From assembly GCA_964444135.1 (NCBI GenBank), contig CAYUFX010000001.1, forward strand, positions 56,010-120,009: a stretch of 64,000 nt of DNA, in the 5' to 3' direction. Position 1 is the first letter of the stretch. Each line of letters opens with the position of its first letter. Positions 8,826 through 15,585 of this stretch are shown one piece after another. The position numbers and the translations under genes are program-made. The notes beneath the pieces were generated by a model. It did not search any database. It was not told where the DNA came from and saw nothing but the letters and a program-made list of their open reading frames with translations. This stretch comes from NIOZ-UU13 sp964444135 (GTDB lineage: Bacteria > Planctomycetota > Phycisphaerae > Sedimentisphaerales > Anaerobacaceae).

Positions 8826-9629
8826 ATGTTAGAAAAATCAACAACTAAGATTTGTGAACCGAAAATCGCAAATTCTCTTCGCATTATTGACTGCGGGATA
8901 GCCAATTACCGAGAGACTCTACAACAACAGCATCAGTTACAAGAAAAAAGACGCCGGGGCGAAATACCAAATACCGTTTTAATCCTTGAGCATCCTGCTA
9001 CGATTACTCTTGGCGCCCGGCAAAGTGCTAATAAACTCTTAGCCAGTAGGGAAGATTTAGCACAAAAGCATATCGACGTCGTCGAAATTCGCAGGGGCGG
9101 CGGCACAACAGCACACAATCCGGGCCAGTTGGTCTTTTATCCGATATTAAATTTGCAGCAGCTTAAACTCGGAATCAGCGAATATATCAGAGAGCTTGAA
9201 TCAATTGGCGCGGAATTATTAGAGCAATTAGATGTCCATGCCGAAAGAAGAAAAGGCTTCCCCGGACTATGGGTCACAAACCATCAAGCCCCAAACGAAG
9301 AAAGCTCCAACGCACAGAACGTAACGAACAGAAAAAATGAATTGAATTCAAGCTCAGTCTCATCTCAACGACATACGATACGCGACATACGACATACGAG
9401 CAAAATCGCTTCTATCGGCGTACGCGTATCGAAATTTATAACCTATCACGGTATGGCGATAAACATTCAAAATGACCTGAGTATCTTCGAGTTTATAGCA
9501 CCCTGCGGCCTGGACGGCATAGAAATGACATCAGTACTGAAAGAAACCGGCAAACGCTATTCAATGAGTCAGGTAAAGAAATATTTAGCCGAACTGCTTA
9601 CAAAGCACTTTTCGTTAAACGAAACATAA
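8826..9629 (+). CDS. lipB: Lipoyl(octanoyl) transferase with internal repeat-derived insertion
   Basis: A 267-residue LipB, which transfers octanoate from acyl-carrier protein to lipoyl domains. Family motifs are LEHPATITLGAR, the RRGGGTTAHNPGQL substrate loop, the catalytic Lys in KIASIGVRV (about Lys193) and catalytic Cys in IAPCGLDG. Between FPGLWVT and KIASIG, normally separated by only a few residues, lies about 40 extra hydrophilic residues (about 151-192), ending in DNA that is a heptamer microsatellite (9368-9400). The reading frame is kept and both catalytic residues survive, so the enzyme may still work with a surface loop extension. It is coupled to lpdA upstream and lipA downstream. 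Confidence 0.92.
   Translation: MLEKSTTKICEPKIANSLRIIDCGIANYRETLQQQHQLQEKRRRGEIPNTVLILEHPATITLGARQSANKLLASREDLAQKHIDVVEIRRGGGTTAHNPGQLVFYPILNLQQLKLGISEYIRELESIGAELLEQLDVHAERRKGFPGLWVTNHQAPNEESSNAQNVTNRKNELNSSSVSSQRHTIRDIRHTSKIASIGVRVSKFITYHGMAINIQNDLSIFEFIAPCGLDGIEMTSVLKETGKRYSMSQVKKYLAELLTKHFSLNET
9368..9400. repeat. ACGACAT-type heptamer microsatellite inside lipB
   Basis: Tandem heptamers of the form CGACATA with variants run through the coding sequence in frame. They encode the RHTIRDIRHTS part of the extra loop in LipB. The same heptamer style occurs at 9662-9696 and 32875-32905. Confidence 0.8.
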
Positions 9630-9630
9630 A

Positions 9631-10539
9631 ATGCAACAACATAAAATACTAAGCGAAAATAACGACTTACGAAATACAAGATACGAGATACGACGGTTGC
9701 CGCCCTGGTTACGCAGGCCCCTACCGGCGGACGGCACTTTCCATCATACCCAGCAAGTTCTCGACTCTCTGGGCTTGGAAACTATATGCAGCAATGCAAA
9801 CTGTCCGAATCGAGGCGAATGTTGGAAAAGAGGGACTGCGACCGTCCTTATATTAGGCAATGTCTGCACGCGAAACTGCAAGTTCTGTTCGGTTGCCTGC
9901 GGCAAACCCAAACCACCAGACCCGACCGAGCCTTCGCGCTTGGCCCGGATGGCTGAACAAATGCAATTGAAATATCTCGTGATTACCAGTGTCAACCGTG
10001 ATGACTTGCCGGACGGCGGTGCAGGCCACTTTCGCGATTGCATAAACGAAGTAAGACAGCAGTGCCCGGGTATGAAATTTGAAATACTAACGCCCGACTT
10101 CCGCAACTGCCAGGCCCGGTCACTAAAAATCCTGCACACGGCTTTACCTTTCGTATTCGCCCACAATGTTGAAACGGTTCCATCGCTATACCAAACCGCT
10201 AGGGCCGGCGGAAATTACCAACGGTCTTTGAATTTGCTCAAAAGAGCCAAAGAAGACCCCGATAATATCCAGACTAAATCCTCAATAATGCTCGGATTAG
10301 GGGAAACCGACGCCGAGGTCGAGCTGGTCTTAAAAGATTTGCGTAACATCGGCTGTGATAGAGTTACTATCGGCCAATACTTAAGACCCACAAAAAATTC
10401 GCTTGAGGTCGTTGAATATGTAAATCCTGCCAAATTTGATTGGTGGAAGCAAAAAGCAGTAGAGCTGGGATTTCGATGGATTATATCTTCGCCATTCGCC
10501 CGCAGTTCATACTTCGCAGAACAAGAGAATGCATTATAA
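9631..10539 (+). CDS. lipA: Lipoyl synthase (radical SAM)
   Basis: A 302-residue LipA that inserts two sulfurs into octanoyl groups on lipoyl domains. Both iron-sulfur cluster motifs are intact: the auxiliary cluster CSNANCPNRGEC (C-x4-C-x5-C) and the radical SAM CTRNCKFC (CxxxCxxC). The C-terminal FARSSYFAEQ matches the family's RSSY motif that binds the auxiliary cluster. The start lies two bases after the lipB stop. The first 20 or so residues, before PPWLRRPLP, are encoded largely by a heptamer repeat (9662-9696) and replace the usual family N-terminus. Neighbours lpdA and lipB support the role. Confidence 0.95.
   Translation: MQQHKILSENNDLRNTRYEIRRLPPWLRRPLPADGTFHHTQQVLDSLGLETICSNANCPNRGECWKRGTATVLILGNVCTRNCKFCSVACGKPKPPDPTEPSRLARMAEQMQLKYLVITSVNRDDLPDGGAGHFRDCINEVRQQCPGMKFEILTPDFRNCQARSLKILHTALPFVFAHNVETVPSLYQTARAGGNYQRSLNLLKRAKEDPDNIQTKSSIMLGLGETDAEVELVLKDLRNIGCDRVTIGQYLRPTKNSLEVVEYVNPAKFDWWKQKAVELGFRWIISSPFARSSYFAEQENAL
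9662..9696. repeat. ACGAGAT-type heptamer microsatellite in the 5' end of lipA
   Basis: Five consecutive seven-base units (ACGACTT, ACGAAAT, ACAAGAT, ACGAGAT, ACGACGG) are translated as DLRNTRYEIRR at the LipA N-terminus. Confidence 0.8.
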
Positions 10540-10630
10540 CCACGTTTTAGCTGTGTAAGACAGTTTATATCGGACATAAAAGACACATTTTTTCAATATC
10601 GTTCAGTTCAGCTATTTTGCATTCATACCA

Positions 10631-10697
10631 AACATTTATTAGACTTTAATCAGATAGAGAAGTTATTAAAAATCTCTTTAACGTGGGGTGTTTTTAG
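10631..10697 (+). promoter_or_regulatory. Conserved 5' leader of PilX-like gene, copy 1
   Basis: This 67-base block upstream of the gene at 10710 closely matches 13560-13628 upstream of its paralogue at 13641. It contains an AGAGA/TCTCT inverted repeat around an AT-rich loop, followed by TAACGTGGGGTGTTTTT and a G-rich ribosome binding site. It is probably transcribed as a 5' untranslated element or contains an operator. I do not recognise it as a known riboswitch. Confidence 0.55.
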
Positions 10698-10709
10698 GGG
10701 GGAGAAAAA

Positions 10710-12380
10710 ATGGCACCCGTAAAAAAGAAACCAGAATGGCTAAATCGCCGGGCCTGCTGCCACGTCTTGCGACGTGAGTCGCAGCGGCAGGGCGCTGTGC
10801 TCATCATATCTATGATGTTCATACTTATATTTTCCGCCTTAGCTGTCTCGATGGCCACGCTTTCCGGCACGAATGTCCAGCTTGCCTCAAACCAGCACAA
10901 GGTTAATTCAGCTCTGTCGGCCGCCCAATCCGGCCTCGAATGTGGCAAATTTATCCTTGCAGCTTACACGCCGATAGTAACTTCTGGCGACGAGCAAGTT
11001 ACTCGAGCTCAGGCCGATGAAACCTGGGCTGCGTTATGCTCACATATACAGGCTCAGAAGATAGGCGGACAGGTCGTAGCAAATGCGAATCCCTTTACCG
11101 ACAACATTGGCAGTGGTGATCAGATTATAACGCCTCAGATAAACTATGGTGCAGCAAATGTATCATTCCGTTTGAGATTCTATCGCTACGATGACGACCC
11201 CTGTACTATAAGGACTCAGTCAATTGGAACAGACGGCCCGATTACCAAGCAGGTCGCTATAAACGTAGCTGTACAGAAGGACGCAAAAGTTTTAGAGTAC
11301 GGAGTTGCCAGCAAAAGTAGAATCATCATTACTGGCGACTCTACTATTGAAGCGGATATTTACAGTACCTGGGACAAGCCTAACATAGCCCCGCCCTTCG
11401 AAATGGACAATGTTTCTACAGTAAACGGTACCATCAACACCGTGATTGGCAAAAACTATTTTGACCCCAAAGACCCGGATTATGTCAGCTATACACTCGA
11501 AACACTCGATGAAAACGGAAATCCTCTGTTTGATGAATATGGAAACCGCGTCCACAGCCCCGGCGATAAGGTCAAAGGCAATCACCAGGGCATAAATTAC
11601 GGTCAGCCTGCACCACAAATGGCAGGTTTTGATTATACTGACTACGATACGAGCTCATATAAGAATATCACGACAGACATCCCGGAATCCAGTACGAAGG
11701 TTAAGGAGTATTTCCCCCATAAGCCGGGCGACTTTACCGAGCCGGAAAATTGGAGCAGCCGTGAGCTTACACGCCACGTCTATGAAAATCAAACTTTTAC
11801 CAATGAACGGCTGCCCAAAAATCGCAATGCGCTTTTCAAGAATTGTACATTTGAGGACGTCTTTTTTATCGAATGCAATACAAGCGGAACAAAGTATGTT
11901 AACAACGTTCGATTTGAAAATTGCGTTTTCAAGGGTGCTATTGTTACCGATGTGCCTGATGATTTCAAATGGACACACAATGTCCTTTATTTTACCGGAA
12001 CTGCAATTTTCAATAATACGTATATGGAAGAAGCTACGATTTTGGCCCCTAATTTTAATGTGAACATTGGAAATACAAAGGAGCTCGAGTACGAGAGCGA
12101 AAGCATACTGACGGGTCTGGTTGTTGGCGGCATCGTTGATGTCCGCGGCAACGCTAACATTGACGGCACGATACTGTCGATGTACGATCCCGGGCCCTTA
12201 GGCAACGTTGCGGCTCAGTACGGGACAAATGTAGGTTTTTCTGACGAGAACATTGAGGCCGGCATTCCTGAAGATGTCGGTACCATTCACATCAATCCTG
12301 ACCCTACAGCGTTGCTCCCTATTGGAGTGAGCAGCGATATTATTCTTGTCCCTGACCAGCAAAGCTATTGCGAAAACTAA
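10710..12380 (+). CDS. PilX-like secreted protein with large C-terminal passenger, paralogue 1
   Basis: 556 residues. A short basic N-terminus is followed by one hydrophobic helix starting GAVLIISMMFILIFSALAVS and then the ATLSGTNVQLASNQHKV segment typical of PilX/type IV pilus-assembly N-terminal domains in planctomycetes. The remaining roughly 480 residues are Asn/Thr/Gly-rich and beta-strand-like (for example RFENCVFKGAIV, GLVVGGIVDVRGNANIDG), suggesting a right-handed beta-helix or bactofilin-like passenger. The first 200 bases and the upstream leader are nearly identical to the gene at 13641. Start supported by GGGGGGAGA. It forms a cluster with the genes at 12414 and 13641. Role in pilus assembly or surface display is inferred. 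Confidence 0.72.
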   Translation: MAPVKKKPEWLNRRACCHVLRRESQRQGAVLIISMMFILIFSALAVSMATLSGTNVQLASNQHKVNSALSAAQSGLECGKFILAAYTPIVTSGDEQVTRAQADETWAALCSHIQAQKIGGQVVANANPFTDNIGSGDQIITPQINYGAANVSFRLRFYRYDDDPCTIRTQSIGTDGPITKQVAINVAVQKDAKVLEYGVASKSRIIITGDSTIEADIYSTWDKPNIAPPFEMDNVSTVNGTINTVIGKNYFDPKDPDYVSYTLETLDENGNPLFDEYGNRVHSPGDKVKGNHQGINYGQPAPQMAGFDYTDYDTSSYKNITTDIPESSTKVKEYFPHKPGDFTEPENWSSRELTRHVYENQTFTNERLPKNRNALFKNCTFEDVFFIECNTSGTKYVNNVRFENCVFKGAIVTDVPDDFKWTHNVLYFTGTAIFNNTYMEEATILAPNFNVNIGNTKELEYESESILTGLVVGGIVDVRGNANIDGTILSMYDPGPLGNVAAQYGTNVGFSDENIEAGIPEDVGTIHINPDPTALLPIGVSSDIILVPDQQSYCEN

Positions 12381-12413
12381 ACACGACTAACCTTATTTTT
12401 AAGGAGCAGAGCT

Positions 12414-13379
12414 ATGGAAAAGAAGAACAATTTTTTGAGAGTGAGGTCTTTGAGCTTTCTATGGGCTCTTCTGGCGATTTTGCTATGTGCTGCACCGTGT
12501 GGCGCGCTCGATGTTGACGTTGGAGAACCGCTAAATGTCGGTGTCGGTACTGACAAAGATATCGAGCCAATTGAGGACGACTTGTACGTGTTTGGGACGG
12601 TGAATCTATATCCGGGAGCCATTGTGGACGGGGGGATATACGTTTTCCCTGGACGTGATGCCGATGCACCAGGAGGCACAGTGAATGTCTATGGTTGCGG
12701 CCCTGGGAATTCACTGTGGGTTATGGAATCAAGTGACACATGGCAAGGTCTGCCCCCAGTCGTGACCGTTTATGGTGAGAGGTTCCAGATCGAGACAGGC
12801 GAACCGTTCGCTCCTCCCGCTGACAAATGCATCTCGGGTACATTAAACGTGCTTTCTGAGTCCGACGACGAGGTCCTCTTCAGCCTGTACATCGCGAGCG
12901 ACATAGAACCCATCCATCTGAAGGCTCCCGGTGATGAAGATGATCAGGATGAAGAGGAACCTTTAAAAGCGCAGCTTCTAATATCCCCGAAGGTAATTCA
13001 ATGCCAAAGCAGGATGCCAAACAGGATACCAAAAATATTAGCGATGATTCGTTTGCCCGAAGGCGTTACAAAAGACGACGTCGATAGCGATAACCCACTT
13101 GTGCTCTACGCTAACAATGACGAGGCCGGGACTAAGGCAAGCTGTCAACGGATTATTAAGTGGCGCAGACGGAAAGTCTTGCACGTCAGCATCTTGGCAT
13201 TCTTCGACACCGCCGAGCTGATGGAGGCCTTCACTGATAATGGTGAAGTGGAACTAAAGGTCGTCGGCCAACTCAAGACGGGCCAGCAATTCTATGGCAG
13301 CGATACCATCAGAATAATTGGTTGTCGTCAGAGACCATGGGGGCATATTCAGGGCGCGAAGCGACACAAGAACAGGTAG
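12414..13379 (+). CDS. Secreted hypothetical protein between two PilX-like genes
   Basis: 321 residues with a clear Sec signal (LSFLWALLAILLCAAPCGA). Residues about 35-100 hold short beta repeats (LYVFGTVNLYPGAIVDGGIYVFPG), resembling polymer-forming or bactofilin-like repeats. An acidic linker (DEDDQDEEE) follows. The C-terminal roughly 110 residues (LLISPKVIQCQS, RLPEGVTKDDVDSDNPLVLY, ELKVVGQLKTGQQFYGSDTIRII) resemble the small beta domain often appended to secreted planctomycete proteins next to dockerins. Start supported by AAGGAGCAGAGCT. It lies 33 bases after the first PilX-like gene, so they are probably co-transcribed. Function unknown. Confidence 0.65.
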   Translation: MEKKNNFLRVRSLSFLWALLAILLCAAPCGALDVDVGEPLNVGVGTDKDIEPIEDDLYVFGTVNLYPGAIVDGGIYVFPGRDADAPGGTVNVYGCGPGNSLWVMESSDTWQGLPPVVTVYGERFQIETGEPFAPPADKCISGTLNVLSESDDEVLFSLYIASDIEPIHLKAPGDEDDQDEEEPLKAQLLISPKVIQCQSRMPNRIPKILAMIRLPEGVTKDDVDSDNPLVLYANNDEAGTKASCQRIIKWRRRKVLHVSILAFFDTAELMEAFTDNGEVELKVVGQLKTGQQFYGSDTIRIIGCRQRPWGHIQGAKRHKNR

Positions 13380-13559
13380 GATTGTTTTCTAACCTTTGAC
13401 GCTTAACGAAAGAAATACAATCAATCATTGATGATTGATAAAACTTAGCTAAATAAAACCGACCTTTTATCTGTTTTATTGAGTTGTATTGGATTGTTTA
13501 TAGGACATTTACACAATGAACGCTTATTTCAATAAGTAAGGTCGTTTTGTATTCTTTTC

Positions 13560-13628
13560 AAACATTTCTTAAACTTTAATTAGGTTAGAGAAGTCATTAA
13601 AAAAATTTCTCTAACGTGGTGTGTTTTC
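13560..13628 (+). promoter_or_regulatory. Conserved 5' leader of PilX-like gene, copy 2
   Basis: Matches 10631-10697. Here the inverted repeat is perfect: GTTAGAGAA at 13584-13592 and TTCTCTAAC at 13607-13615, followed by GTGGTGTGTTTTCC and GGAGGGG before the ATG. Upstream (13455-13550) a further inverted pair, ACCGACCTT and AAGGTCG, flanks a CTTATT/AATAAG hairpin. Confidence 0.55.
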
Positions 13629-13640
13629 CGGAGGGGAAAA

Positions 13641-15065
13641 ATGGCACCTGTAAAAAAGAAATCTGCACGTCTTAATCGCCGGGCCTGCTGCCACGTCTTG
13701 CGACGTGAGTCGCAGCGGCAGGGCGCTGTGCTCATCATATCTCTGATATTCGTGCTTATATTTTCCGCCTTAGCCGTCTCGATGGCCACACTGTCCGGCA
13801 CAAATGTCCAGCTTGCCTCAAACCAGCACAAGGTTGACTGTGCATTTGCGAGCACGGAGTCCGGCCAGGAAGCAATGCGATACTGGCTAAGCGATGTCAA
13901 AATACCAAGCTCGACACCGCCATCTAACTACTTCGGCGCAATTGTCGGTACCTTGCAATATGATCTGGATGCCAATAACATCTCGAATATCACAGTTTAC
14001 AATGACGGCTCAATCCCGCCCGTTGCGCTGCACTCCGCAAGCGGACAAAACTTTGAGGGTGAAATTCTTATCGACGCCAATGACCTCAACATTCTGCAGG
14101 TTTACACAACAGGCAGAAGCGGTCAGATTACGCGCACAATAAGGGTTAATTACGATATTAAACCCTACGAATATCCTATTTTCGATTACGGACTGGCTAC
14201 AAAAGGACCTGTGCACTTTCTTGGTAATCCAAACGTAAATGGTTTAAATTCCAACGATGAAGCAGATATCTTTATTGACAGCCAAAGTACCAATCTCGCA
14301 TTGCTTGTTACCGGCAATACAACCTTTGACGGCGATATCAACATCGGCAATTCAACCGGCATTTCAGACTTCTGGGGCAATGTCAAAATAGGAGGCGATA
14401 CAGGCCAGACAGCCATAGACAACCACGTCACTATAGGTGTCGAGACGCCGGAATTCCCTGTTCCTGACACACAGCATTTCCAGCAGTATGCAACAGGACC
14501 TGTTATCGATTCATCAACCGATCTGTCCTCACTTGGAACGACAATAACTAACGCGACAATAGCAGCCGGTACTAATCCCAACTTTTTGAAAAGCGTCATA
14601 ATAGAGGGTATTCTGTACATCGAACAGCCCAACATTGTTACATTTGAAAAAAATGTCACACTTAAAGGTATGATTGCCGCCGATGGTGATGCGTACAATC
14701 CCGGAACAAACAGCATATCCTTCCTTGGTAATTTTTCGGCTACTCCAGTCCCCCCAGGAGTTCAGTTCGATGTGATTCGACAGGAAAAGGGTTCTTCAAT
14801 ACTGGCCCCGGGCTTTTCTGCCACTTTTGCTGGAAATTTCTCCGCCTTAAGCGGTGTTATGGCGGTAAGCGGCGCACACTTCTCCGGCAACGTTAGCGCC
14901 ACTGTTAAAGGCACAATCCTTAACTACTCTGAAAACCCAACGACAGTGATGGGCAATGCATCACTGAGATTCGACCGGTCAGACAACATCAAAGTCCCTG
15001 CCGGTTTTGACACCCACCGCATACTAACTTACAATCCGGCTTCTTATGAGGAGCTTGCTAACTAG
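13641..15065 (+). CDS. PilX-like secreted protein with beta-rich passenger, paralogue 2
   Basis: 474 residues. The N-terminus is nearly identical to the protein at 10710 (MAPVKKK, the cysteine-containing NRRACCHVLRRESQ and the hydrophobic helix), then it diverges completely. The passenger is a Gly/Asn-rich beta-helix-like region with recurring phrases such as VTGNTTFDGDINIGN, FEKNVTLKGMIAADG and FSGNVSATVKGTI, as in self-assembling bactofilin-like or autotransporter-like stalks. No cysteine protease or lectin motif is visible. The conserved N-terminus and leader with a swapped passenger suggest a display or secretion handle reused for different cargos. GGAGGGG precedes the ATG. Confidence 0.7.
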   Translation: MAPVKKKSARLNRRACCHVLRRESQRQGAVLIISLIFVLIFSALAVSMATLSGTNVQLASNQHKVDCAFASTESGQEAMRYWLSDVKIPSSTPPSNYFGAIVGTLQYDLDANNISNITVYNDGSIPPVALHSASGQNFEGEILIDANDLNILQVYTTGRSGQITRTIRVNYDIKPYEYPIFDYGLATKGPVHFLGNPNVNGLNSNDEADIFIDSQSTNLALLVTGNTTFDGDINIGNSTGISDFWGNVKIGGDTGQTAIDNHVTIGVETPEFPVPDTQHFQQYATGPVIDSSTDLSSLGTTITNATIAAGTNPNFLKSVIIEGILYIEQPNIVTFEKNVTLKGMIAADGDAYNPGTNSISFLGNFSATPVPPGVQFDVIRQEKGSSILAPGFSATFAGNFSALSGVMAVSGAHFSGNVSATVKGTILNYSENPTTVMGNASLRFDRSDNIKVPAGFDTHRILTYNPASYEELAN

Positions 15066-15070
15066 TTCCT

Positions 15071-15176
15071 GTTGCGGAAACAGTATTTGTCATTCCCGCG
15101 AAAGCGGGAATCCAGTTTTTCGCTCTGGACACTTGCTTTCGCAGGGGTGACATCGTAGATTTTCGTTTTCCGCAAC
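15071..15176. repeat. 106-bp composite inverted repeat with GTCATTCCCGCGAAAGC core
   Basis: Perfect ten-base ends GTTGCGGAAA (15071-15080) and TTTCCGCAAC (15167-15176) enclose TGTCATTCCCGCGAAAGCGG (15088 onward) and a diverged opposite-strand copy (GCTTTCGCAGGGGTGACA). The core belongs to the dispersed GTCATT-type hairpins seen at 19717 and 58205. Confidence 0.75.
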
Positions 15177-15585
15177 AGATACTAACTAATATTTGCCGGT
15201 GGCTTAGATTATACGCTTAGCAGAATTCGCCGGAGTAAGTTTCATCAGCCTGGGCCCCCCTCAGCCGCCACAAAGCTACTGCTGTTTCTAAAAAGTTAGT
15301 GTAACATTTTATACGTATTGTCATTCCGACCGAAGCCCCCGTTCTTGCTTTCGCAAGAAAGCACGGGGGCGAAGCGGAGGAATCTATTTAAACAGCTTCT
15401 TAAACAGCTTCGCCGAAGGCGAATCTAAAAGTTAAACTTATTTATTGGAAACGGCACTACTATCCCGCCATCGAGAGGGGCAATCCTATCTCGTTGCCCT
15501 TATTTTTTCTGTTTTTTACCATTTAGTTTTTTGCTTCAATCGTGTATCATTTAATTTTTAATAAACAAATACTCGTGCAAACAAT
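15177..15585. other. Intergenic spacer before lon with dispersed repeats
   Basis: No gene seen. It contains the hairpin repeat at 15319-15390 and, near 15465-15507, a weak GGGGCAATCC...GTTGCCC inverted pair. The AT-rich final 80 bases probably hold the lon promoter, but I cannot place its boxes with confidence. Confidence 0.6.
15319..15390. repeat. GTCATTCCGACCGAAGCCCCC hairpin repeat
   Basis: A 72-base imperfect palindrome running from TGTCATTCCGACCGAAGCCC to GGGGGCGAAGCGGAGGAATC with the inner hairpin CTTGCTTTCGCAAG. An expanded relative lies at 62990-63091. Confidence 0.8.

Noticed and set aside
10631..10709. c-di-GMP riboswitch upstream of the PilX-like genes
   Set aside because: The conserved GEMM core sequences are not present, only a simple hairpin and G-rich site.
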